From Burkholderiales bacterium (lineage in GTDB: Bacteria; Pseudomonadota; Gammaproteobacteria; Burkholderiales; SG8-41), in assembly GCA_019746155.1 (NCBI GenBank), contig JAIESJ010000309.1, positions 1-19,812 on the forward strand: 19,812 nt of DNA, written 5' to 3'. This document shows positions 14,260-19,812 of this stretch, piece by piece (position 1 is the stretch's first letter; each line of letters begins with the position of its first letter). Made by a program: the position numbers and the translations under genes. The notes beneath the pieces are model-generated. The model made no database searches. It had not been told where the DNA came from and saw only the letters and a program-made list of their open reading frames with translations.

Positions 14260-14681
14260 TGGCTCCGCGGCTTGGCAAGCAGTCCGACTTTCTTCACCTG
14301 GTTCTGCTGCAGCATGTCCATCACTTCCAGCACCGCCTCATAGCGCACATCCTTGTCGGCGGCGATCACCACCGCCTGCTCCGGATGCTGTGCCTGCTTC
14401 TGGCGGATCGCCCGGATCAGTTCGTCGCGCCCCACCTTGCGCTCGGCCGCGCCCTTGCTGCGGTCGCGCAGCCACAGCGTCTGATCGGTATGGATCGAGA
14501 CTTCGAGCGGCGCCACCGGCGGATTGGAAACCTTGCCCACCTGCGGCAGCTCGATCTGGCCGGGATTGATGAGCGGCGCGGTCACCATGAAAATCACCAG
14601 CAGCACCAGCATCACGTCGATATAGGGCACGACATTGATCTGGTTCATGAGCCTTCTGCCGCCGCGTTTTTCGATCAGCAT
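14256..14681 (-). CDS. tolR: Tol-Pal proton channel subunit TolR
   Basis: The 141-residue ExbD/TolR-family protein forms the proton channel with TolQ. It has one N-terminal membrane segment with the essential acid Asp22 in VVPYIDVMLVLLVIF, and a periplasmic domain with the family features PLEVSIHTD and VVIAADKDVRYEAV. The ATG at 14681 shares its A with the tolQ stop (TGATG), and a frame reaching to 15257 is only a tolQ overlap. Its stop overlaps the tolA GTG. Confidence 0.96.
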   Translation of the reverse strand: MLIEKRGGRRLMNQINVVPYIDVMLVLLVIFMVTAPLINPGQIELPQVGKVSNPPVAPLEVSIHTDQTLWLRDRSKGAAERKVGRDELIRAIRQKQAQHPEQAVVIAADKDVRYEAVLEVMDMLQQNQVKKVGLLAKPRSQ

Positions 14682-15364
14682 CAGTGCACCTGGCGCTGCA
14701 GGATGTTGGAAAACTCTTCCATGAACGAGTCGAACCGCGTCGCCAGCCGGTTGACGTCGCCGGCGAAGCGGTTGTAGGCGACCACCGCCGGAATCGCCGC
14801 GAACAGCCCCATCGCGGTCGCGATCAGCGCTTCCGCAATCCCCGGCGCGACATGGCCGAGGGTCGCTTGCGCCACGTTGGCGAGTCCGCGGAACGCATTC
14901 ATGATGCCCCACACCGTGCCGAACAGTCCGACATAGGGGCTCACCGACCCGACCGAGGCGAGAAACGCGAGATGCGATTCGAGCCGGTCCATTTCGCGCT
15001 GGTAGGTCGCGCGCATCGCGCGCCGCGTGCTGTCCATCAGCACGCTGATGTCCATGCCGGATTGTTTCTTGTGCTTGGCAAATTCGCGGAACCCGGCCTC
15101 GAAAATGCGCTCGAGACTGCCCGCCGAGCTGCGTGAATTGACCGCGCGCTGATAAAGCTCGTTGAGATCCGACCCGCTCCAGAACTCTCTTTCGAAATCG
15201 TCGGCGAGCCGGGTAGCGCGCTTGAGCGTGAAGATCTTGAGAAAGATGTAATACCACGAGAGCAGGGATGCCAGCAGCAGCAGCAGCATCACGATCTGCA
15301 CCAGCACGCTCGCGCCGGTGATGAGGCTCACGACGGACATGTCGTGGCTGAGGGTCGGATTCAA
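14681..15364 (-). CDS. tolQ: Tol-Pal proton channel subunit TolQ
   Basis: The 227-residue MotA/TolQ/ExbB-family inner-membrane protein has three hydrophobic segments at about 17-40, 133-158 and 172-196. The conserved SVSPYVGLFGTVWGIMNAF stretch (140-158) is present. With TolR it uses proton motive force to drive TolA. The TTG start at 15364 overlaps the ybgC stop (TTGA) and has AGGA eight bases upstream, so it is preferred over the ATG at 15340, which lacks a ribosome binding site. Confidence 0.96.
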   Translation of the reverse strand: MNPTLSHDMSVVSLITGASVLVQIVMLLLLLASLLSWYYIFLKIFTLKRATRLADDFEREFWSGSDLNELYQRAVNSRSSAGSLERIFEAGFREFAKHKKQSGMDISVLMDSTRRAMRATYQREMDRLESHLAFLASVGSVSPYVGLFGTVWGIMNAFRGLANVAQATLGHVAPGIAEALIATAMGLFAAIPAVVAYNRFAGDVNRLATRFDSFMEEFSNILQRQVH

Positions 15365-15822
15365 GATATTGTTCCTATTCTTGTAATGATGGCTTTCGGT
15401 ATTCTAACCGGCCTGAACGTCGCCGCGTTCACGCACACCACCTTGACCTGGGCGGTGACTAGTTCCTCGCTTTCGCGCAGCACGCGCTGCGCTACCAGAA
15501 TCTGACTGGCGCCCACCCTGGCGAGTTCCACGGTAACCTGCAGGCTGTCGTTGAACAGCGACGGCTTGATGTATTCAAGCGCCACCGAGCGCACCACGAA
15601 TACGACCTGATGCCGGGCAACAAGTTCGTTCTGCTCGAAGCCGAGCGCCCGCAGCCATTCGGTGCGCGCGCGCTCGAGAAACCGGAGATAATTCGCGTAA
15701 TAGACCACCCCGGCGCTGTCGGTATCCTCGTAATAGACGCGAATGGGCCAATAAAAGGACCTGCGGTTCAAGCCTGATGTTTCAGGTCTAATGTCCTTGC
15801 CCTGAACCGTCTTCATGCTCAT
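15361..15822 (-). CDS. ybgC: Tol-Pal-associated acyl-CoA thioesterase YbgC
   Basis: The 153-residue hotdog-fold thioesterase is the first gene of the tol-pal operon. The family signature YYEDTDSAGVVYYANYLRF is followed by LERARTEWLRALGF. The conserved part starts near residue 22 (SFYWPIRVYYEDTD). The first 20 residues include RPETSGLNRR, which is derived from a GTTTCAGGT/ACCTGAAAC inverted repeat (15779-15787 and 15845-15853) that flanks the start codon. The ATG at 15822 or 15816, or a TTG at 15771, could be the true start; no clear ribosome binding site decides it. The stop overlaps the tolQ TTG. Confidence 0.93.
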   Translation of the reverse strand: MSMKTVQGKDIRPETSGLNRRSFYWPIRVYYEDTDSAGVVYYANYLRFLERARTEWLRALGFEQNELVARHQVVFVVRSVALEYIKPSLFNDSLQVTVELARVGASQILVAQRVLRESEELVTAQVKVVCVNAATFRPVRIPKAIITRIGTIS

Positions 15823-15853
15823 ATCATAAAACCCGGGGCCCGAAACCTGAAAC
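15779..15853. repeat. 9-bp inverted repeat flanking the ybgC start
   Basis: GTTTCAGGT (15779-15787) and ACCTGAAAC (15845-15853) are perfect inverted copies 57 bp apart. The ybgC start codons lie between them, and the right copy reaches into the ruvB stop codon. Confidence 0.55.
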
Positions 15854-16899
15854 TACTGCCGGTCTTCCCACAGCTGCGGCATGCCGGCGGCGCGGGGCTC
15901 GGCGAGGCCGAAATGACGGTAGGCGGAAACCGTGGCCATGCGGCCACGCGGCGTGCGCTGCAGATAGCCCTGCTGGATCAGGTAGGGCTCGAGCACGTCC
16001 TCTATGGTATCGCGCTCCTCGCCGATCGCCGCCGCCAGATTGTCGATGCCGACCGGCCCGCCGCCGAATTTTTCAATCACCGCCAGCAGCAGCTTACGGT
16101 CCATCACGTCGAGCCCGAGCACGTCGACGTCGAGCATCCTGAGCGCGGCATCCGCGACTTCGAGCGTGACATGGCCTTGCGCCCTGACCTCGGCGTAATC
16201 GCGCACGCGCCGCAGCAGCCGGTTCGAGATGCGCGGCGTGCCGCGCGAGCGGCCGGCGATTTCGCGCGCGCCCTCCGCGCTCACTTCGACCTTGAGCAGC
16301 CCGGCCGAGCGCTGCACGATGCGCGTGAGTTCGTCCGGCGAATAAAATTCCAGCCGCGCGACGATGCCGAAGCGGTCGCGCAGCGGGTTGGTGAGCATGC
16401 CGGCGCGCGTGGTGGCGCCGACCAGCGTGAACGGCGGCAGATCGAGCTTGACCGAGCGCGCGGCGGGGCCTTCGCCGATCATGATGTCGATCTGGAAATC
16501 CTCGAGCGCGGGATACAGGATTTCCTCGACCACCGGGGAGAGGCGGTGGATCTCGTCGATGAACAGCACGTCGTTGGGCTCGAGATTGGTGAGGATCGCC
16601 GCCAGGTCGCCGGCGCGCTCCAGCACCGGGCCGGAAGTGTGGCGCAGGTTCACCCCCATCTCGCGGGCGATGATATGGGCGAGCGTGGTTTTGCCGAGGC
16701 CGGGCGGACCGAACAGCAGCACGTGATCAAGGGATTCACGGCGCTTGCGTGCCGCCTCGATGAAGATCGACAACTGCCCGCGGATTTTCTCCTGGCCGAT
16801 ATACTCTTCGAGCGCCTTGGGGCGCAGCGCACGCTCGAATACCTCTTCCTGCGGCGAGGCCGGCGCGGCGGAAATCAGGCGGTCGGTTTCAACAGCCAT
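15853..16899 (-). CDS. ruvB: Holliday junction branch migration ATPase RuvB
   Basis: RuvB is the hexameric AAA+ motor that drives branch migration with RuvA. All key elements of the 348-residue protein are present: Walker A GPPGLGKTT (64-72), Walker B LFIDEIH (112-118), sensor 1 GATTR (161-165), the arginine finger region Arg174 in RDRFG, and sensor 2 GTPR (220-223). A C-terminal winged-helix domain follows. Normally ruvB directly follows ruvA; here about 1.5 kb with a fic gene separates them. A candidate promoter lies just upstream, which may supply separate expression. The start ATG has only a poor ribosome binding site. Confidence 0.98.
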   Translation of the reverse strand: MAVETDRLISAAPASPQEEVFERALRPKALEEYIGQEKIRGQLSIFIEAARKRRESLDHVLLFGPPGLGKTTLAHIIAREMGVNLRHTSGPVLERAGDLAAILTNLEPNDVLFIDEIHRLSPVVEEILYPALEDFQIDIMIGEGPAARSVKLDLPPFTLVGATTRAGMLTNPLRDRFGIVARLEFYSPDELTRIVQRSAGLLKVEVSAEGAREIAGRSRGTPRISNRLLRRVRDYAEVRAQGHVTLEVADAALRMLDVDVLGLDVMDRKLLLAVIEKFGGGPVGIDNLAAAIGEERDTIEDVLEPYLIQQGYLQRTPRGRMATVSAYRHFGLAEPRAAGMPQLWEDRQ

Positions 16900-16947
16900 G
16901 GAGCCCGTTCACGGTCCATATAAAATATTCAATAAAAACAATTGCTT

Positions 16948-16976
16948 ATAGTACACCCTCGGGAAACGGGGCGCAA
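16948..16976 (-). promoter_or_regulatory. Candidate promoter upstream of ruvB
   Basis: On the minus strand TTGCGC (16976-16971) is followed after 17 bp by TACTAT (16953-16948), in an AT-rich gap between the small ORF and ruvB. The hexamers match the consensus only moderately, at about three and four of six positions. It would allow ruvB and the tol genes to be expressed independently of the genes inserted upstream. Confidence 0.35.
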
Positions 16977-16993
16977 TGCCTTGCTCAACCGCA

Positions 16994-17119
16994 TCATACT
17001 TCAAACGCCTCGACGACTTCTTCGCCCAGCATATCGATGACTTTGACCGCCACCGTGGTCTTGGCCTTGGGCGCGACAAGCTTGGCGGCGGTGGGGCCGC
17101 CGCGTTTCTTCCCGCTCAT
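16994..17119 (-). CDS. 41-residue ORF coupled to fic
   Basis: The ATG at 17119 overlaps the fic stop as ATGA and has GGAAGGAG about 8 bases upstream, so translation is likely. The product is small and basic at its start (MSGKKRGGPTAAKL) and ends in a beta-like tail (VAVKVIDMLGEEVVEAFEV). The tail resembles my memory of C-terminal ends of large restriction-modification proteins, which raises the possibility that this is the joined start and end of a larger gene after an internal deletion. It could equally be a real small protein that acts with Fic, for example as an antitoxin. I cannot choose between these. Confidence 0.6.
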   Translation of the reverse strand: MSGKKRGGPTAAKLVAPKAKTTVAVKVIDMLGEEVVEAFEV

Positions 17120-18282
17120 GAAGCCGCTCCTTCCTTGCCGCGATCTTCCTTCGAAAGAATATTCATGATCTCCTGAGCGCGCCACAGCCGATGGCGGCGC
17201 TGTCCGGTGACCTCGGTGAGGATGCCGAGCTGCGCGAGATCGCCGATCGCCTTCTGCGCGGTGCGGAAGTTCACTTTCAGACGGTCGCGGATCATCGGCG
17301 CGGACACCCAGGGGTTCACGAACAACTGGTCGGCCACGTCGGGCGCGATCTTGGCGGTGCGGCGGCCGGCAAGTAGCGCGCGGTATTTCTCCCGCAGATC
17401 GATGATCGCGCGCGCGGAATCGAGCGCCTCGCGCGCCTGCTCACGCACGCCGCGCAGGAAGAATTCCACCCATTGCTCCCACCTGCCCTGGTGGCTGACC
17501 TCGAGCAGCGCGCGATAGTAATCGTCCCGATAGCGCTCGAAAAAGGCGCTCAGGTAAAGCAGCGGCCGCGGCAACAGTTCCCAGTGTACGAGCAGCAGCA
17601 CGATCAAGAGCCGCCCGATGCGGCCGTTGCCGTCGGCGAAAGGATGGATCATTTCGAACTGGACGTGAATGACCGCGAGCCTGACGAGCGGCGGCATGTC
17701 GGTATCGGCGTGCAGGTAGCGCTCGAAAGCGTCGAGCGCTTCGAGCATCTGCGGCACCGGCGGCGGCACATAGGTTGCTTCCGCCAGCGTGGCGCCGGGC
17801 GGACCGATCCAATTCTGCGTGGTGCGAAACTCGCCCGGCGGCGCGCGATCGCCGCGCACGAGGCGCTCGTGCAGTTCGCGGATCAGCCGCAAACTTATCG
17901 GCAGGGATGCAAGCCTGTCGAGCCCGTATTCAAGGGCGATCACGTAATTGTGGACTTCCCGCACGTCCGCCTGCTGCGCGACTTCCTGCGGTTCCGCTTC
18001 GTAGCGGAACAGGTCCCCGAGCGTGGAGAGGGTGCCTTCGATGCGCGATGACAGCACCGCCTCGCGGCGGACGGCGGGGCGGACCAGAAACCGGGGATCG
18101 GGCAATGTTCTGCCGAGACCGGCCAGTTCACCCAGCGCCCGGGCAGCTTCGTCCAGCAATTTGATCAATACCGAGGTATAGGCCAGTTCCGGAGGCAGCG
18201 GCTTCGGCACATACGCCCAATAGCCGGTTTTCTGCCTGGAGGCTTCACCCGCCCGGCTGCTTCGTATGTCTTCCGGTTTCAA
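17116..18282 (-). CDS. Fic-family protein with winged helix
   Basis: A Fic-domain protein, predicted to transfer AMP (or a similar group) to target proteins. From the TTG at 18282 it has 388 residues. The N-terminal part contains an inhibitory helix motif, SSRIEGT (78-84), that matches the (S/T)xxxE(G/N) pattern of self-inhibited class II Fic proteins. The catalytic motif HPFADGNGRIGR (213-224) is complete. The C-terminal part (about 315-375) reads as a winged helix (APMIRDRLKVNFRTAQKAI). No ATG is available: TTG 18282 or TTG 18330 must serve, and neither has a good ribosome binding site. The gene is inserted between ruvA and ruvB, which is unusual. Its upstream flank is AT-rich. Confidence 0.92.
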   Translation of the reverse strand: MKPEDIRSSRAGEASRQKTGYWAYVPKPLPPELAYTSVLIKLLDEAARALGELAGLGRTLPDPRFLVRPAVRREAVLSSRIEGTLSTLGDLFRYEAEPQEVAQQADVREVHNYVIALEYGLDRLASLPISLRLIRELHERLVRGDRAPPGEFRTTQNWIGPPGATLAEATYVPPPVPQMLEALDAFERYLHADTDMPPLVRLAVIHVQFEMIHPFADGNGRIGRLLIVLLLVHWELLPRPLLYLSAFFERYRDDYYRALLEVSHQGRWEQWVEFFLRGVREQAREALDSARAIIDLREKYRALLAGRRTAKIAPDVADQLFVNPWVSAPMIRDRLKVNFRTAQKAIGDLAQLGILTEVTGQRRHRLWRAQEIMNILSKEDRGKEGAAS

Positions 18283-18350
18283 GATGCAATCATCGAAACA
18301 ATTATTGTATAAATCTACATAAAAACACAATTAAAAGCAATTTTATTGCA

Positions 18351-18423
18351 TTTTTCGCCGCCCACCGGATGGGCGCGGTCGTGCTCGCGCTTGATCTCGA
18401 CGATGAGCGTCCCGCCGCTGCCG
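18351..18423 (-). pseudogene. Fragment resembling the C-terminus of a restriction helicase
   Basis: The minus strand reads GGTLIVEIKREHDRAHPVGG and then EK before diverging into AT-rich sequence that stops at 18316. This resembles the EIKRE.DR..P.DGE segment that I associate with the C-terminal part of type III-like restriction helicases. It lacks everything before and after. It sits between the ruvA stop and the fic start. The match is short and made from memory. Confidence 0.4.
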
Positions 18424-18454
18424 GGCGCGCCGCCTGCGGCCGGCTTCCTGCGGA

Positions 18455-19033
18455 TCACGATTTTGAAAGCAGCTTCAGCGCCTGGCGAATGCCTTCGGTC
18501 ACGTTGGCTCCGGGCGGCAACTGTTTGACCGCCCAAGCGATTTCGCGGTCATTGTAGCCAAGCGCGAGCAGCGCATTGGCGATGTCATTGGCTTCGTGCG
18601 CGCCCTGCGCCGCCGGCGTCATGAGGTCGCTGATGTCGAGCTTGTCGCGCAATTCGAGCAGCAGGCGCTCCGCCGTTTTCTTGCCGATGCCGGGAATCTT
18701 CGTGAGCCGGCCGCTGTCCTGCCCGCTGACCGCCCGGTGCAGGTCGGCGACGCTCATGCCCGAGAGCACCGCCAGCGCGGTGCGCGCGCCGACGCCGGAG
18801 ATTTTCAGCAATTGCCGGAACACGTGCCGCTCCGGTTCGGTGGCGAAGCCGTAGAGCTGGTGGGCGTCCTCGCGCACGATGAGATGGGTGAGCAGCACGA
18901 CCTCGCCGCCGGTCGCCGGCAGCTGGTAGAGCGTGCTCATCGGCACGTGAATCTCGTAGCCGACGCCGCCGACATCCACCAGGATCTGCGGCGGATGCTT
19001 GGCGGCCAGCTTGCCGCTGATTCTTCCGATCAA
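18455..19033 (-). CDS. ruvA: Holliday junction DNA-binding protein RuvA
   Basis: RuvA binds four-way junctions and loads RuvB. The 192-residue protein starts at the TTG at 19033 (IGRISGKL follows, the normal RuvA beginning) with GGAGG five bases upstream. It has the OB-fold N-terminal domain, two helix-hairpin-helix motifs (ISGVGARTALAVL at 78-90 and IPGIGKKTAERL at 113-124) and the C-terminal RuvB-binding helices (about 147-190). The start overlaps the ruvC stop as TTGA. A longer frame to 19117 has no family support. Confidence 0.97.
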   Translation of the reverse strand: MIGRISGKLAAKHPPQILVDVGGVGYEIHVPMSTLYQLPATGGEVVLLTHLIVREDAHQLYGFATEPERHVFRQLLKISGVGARTALAVLSGMSVADLHRAVSGQDSGRLTKIPGIGKKTAERLLLELRDKLDISDLMTPAAQGAHEANDIANALLALGYNDREIAWAVKQLPPGANVTEGIRQALKLLSKS

Positions 19034-19575
19034 ACCAGCCTCCCCCTGCGAACACGGTAACCCGCCGTCGCCAGCCTGCCCAGGCCCTGCCCGCCATGCG
19101 CGTGGCAGATCGCGCACGCCAGGGCGTCGGCCGCATCGGGACTGGGATCGCCATCGAGCCTGAGCAGCCGCTTCACCATTTCCTGCACCTGCTCTTTCTT
19201 CGCGTGGCCGTTGCCGACCACCGCCTGCTTGACCTGCAGTGCGGTGTATTCCGACAGCGGCAGGTCGTGCATGACCGCAGCGCAGATGGCGGTGCCGCGC
19301 GCCTGGCCGAGCAGCAGCGTCGACTGCGGATTGGCGTTGACGAACACTTTTTCAAGCGCGACCTGCTCGGGGCTGCACGTGGCAATCACTTCGACCAAAC
19401 CGTCGAGTATGGTCTTGAGACGGGCGGCCAGTTCGCCGTCGCGGGTTTTGATGCAGCCGCTGGTGACATAACTCAACTTCTGGCCGGTCTTGTCGAGCAC
19501 GCCGAAACCGGTGACCCGCAGCCCCGGATCTATGCCCAGGATGCGCGTTCGGGCATCGGGCGAGTGCCGGGGCAA
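19030..19575 (-). CDS. ruvC: Crossover junction endonuclease RuvC
   Basis: RuvC cuts Holliday junctions. With the TTG at 19575 the protein has 181 residues, close to the usual length. GGAGG lies 10 bases upstream. The catalytic acids are Asp16 (ILGIDPG), Glu75 (VALEKVF), Asp147 and Asp150 (SPDAADALA). A GTG at 19635 would add 20 residues, but these are encoded by a palindromic intergenic repeat and a heptamer repeat, so I regard them as untranslated. The stop overlaps the ruvA start. Confidence 0.96.
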   Translation of the reverse strand: MPRHSPDARTRILGIDPGLRVTGFGVLDKTGQKLSYVTSGCIKTRDGELAARLKTILDGLVEVIATCSPEQVALEKVFVNANPQSTLLLGQARGTAICAAVMHDLPLSEYTALQVKQAVVGNGHAKKEQVQEMVKRLLRLDGDPSPDAADALACAICHAHGGQGLGRLATAGYRVRRGRLV

Positions 19576-19585
19576 ATCCTCCCTG

Positions 19586-19605
19586 CCTCCTTTTGCCAAA
19601 GGGGG
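19586..19605. repeat. REP-like palindrome upstream of ruvC
   Basis: CCTCCTTT pairs with AAAGGGGG around a TGCC loop (8 bp, one G-T pair). Palindromes of this CCCCTTT/AAAGGGG type are frequent in intergenic DNA of many bacteria. It is not followed by a U-tract on either strand. Confidence 0.5.
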
Positions 19606-19627
19606 ATGGCGAAGCCGGGACGGGTTA

Positions 19628-19655
19628 CCCTTCACTATTCACCCTTCACCCTTTA
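19628..19655. repeat. Heptamer repeat between yebC and ruvC
   Basis: Four degenerate copies of CCCTTCA (cccttca, ctattca, cccttca, cccttta). The unit is the same as at the cpoB start. It ends in the yebC stop codon. Confidence 0.75.
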
Positions 19656-19812
19656 CGCAGCATCAAGCACAGCCGTGGTATAGACTTCCTGCACGTCGTC
19701 GATCGCCTCCAGCGCATCGAGCAGCCGCTGCATGCGCGCCGCATCATCGCCGGAGAGCACGTTCTCGACGGTCGGCTTCATGGTGACCTCGGCAAGTTCA
19801 GGCTTGAACCCC
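19653..19812 (-). CDS. yebC: YebC/PmpR-family regulator, C-terminal part
   Basis: The last 52 codons of a YebC-family gene run off the right edge. The tail has the family's typical VTMKPTVENVLSGDDAARM and a late segment IDDVQEVYTTAV, and ends at TAA 19653-19655. YebC proteins bind DNA as regulators, and some family members help ribosomes translate proline-rich stretches. yebC directly upstream of ruvC is a very common arrangement and fits the identification. Confidence 0.92.
   Translation of the reverse strand, partial: GFKPELAEVTMKPTVENVLSGDDAARMQRLLDALEAIDDVQEVYTTAVLDAA

Noticed and set aside
15913..16923. Long plus-strand frame opposite ruvB
   Set aside because: An antisense shadow of an unmistakable RuvB gene; low-complexity Arg/Asp/His product.
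19576..19635. N-terminal extension of RuvC from GTG 19635
   Set aside because: The extra residues are encoded by a palindromic repeat and a heptamer repeat; TTG 19575 with GGAGG gives the normal family length.

Overview
The window looks like a betaproteobacterial chromosome with high GC. The right-hand 12 kb carries the conserved order yebC-ruvC-ruvA-ruvB-ybgC-tolQ-tolR-tolA-tolB-pal-cpoB-queE-queC, all on the minus strand and ending near a tRNA-Lys(UUU) gene. The assignment to a lineage is inference from gene order and protein sequences only.

Layout. 1-3518 is a decayed accessory zone: a partial ORF at the left edge, an AraC-family regulator, remnants of an IS21-type insertion sequence, an apparently solitary DNA methyltransferase of lower GC, and a hybrid remnant of a branched-chain amino acid ABC transporter. 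3519-7716 is a compact integrative element of about 4.15 kb sitting in the 3' end of tRNA-Lys. It is bounded by 46-bp direct repeats and encodes an unrecognised helical protein, a Rep_trans-type replication initiator, a small helix-turn-helix protein that resembles excisionases, and a tyrosine recombinase, all on the plus strand and reading toward the tRNA. 7671-7746 is the intact tRNA-Lys on the minus strand with a good promoter. 7830-8957 is a YeeE/YedE sulfur-compound transporter. 9092-10621 holds queC and queE (queuosine precursor synthesis). 10646-15822 is the Tol-Pal envelope operon with cpoB and ybgC. 15853-19575 is the ruvCAB Holliday-junction set. It is interrupted between ruvA and ruvB by a Fic-family gene, a 41-codon ORF coupled to it, and a scrap that looks like the C-terminal part of a restriction helicase. 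The tail of yebC lies at the right edge.

How the genes work together. RuvC, RuvA and RuvB process Holliday junctions. TolQ-TolR-TolA in the inner membrane energise the TolB-Pal system at the outer membrane, with CpoB and YbgC as partners. QueE and QueC make preQ0 for tRNA modification. Many core junctions are overlapping stop/start signals (TTGA, GTGA, TGATG), which suggests translational coupling.

The most interesting features are: (1) the very small tRNA-Lys element with paired recombinase-site candidates at both ends and a compensated base-pair swap between its att copies; (2) arrays of 7-8 bp tandem repeats at several operon junctions, one of which is apparently translated into the N-terminus of QueE and could act as a frame switch; (3) the Fic insertion that splits ruvAB, with remnants of a possible defence locus. 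None of these could be tested by database search here.
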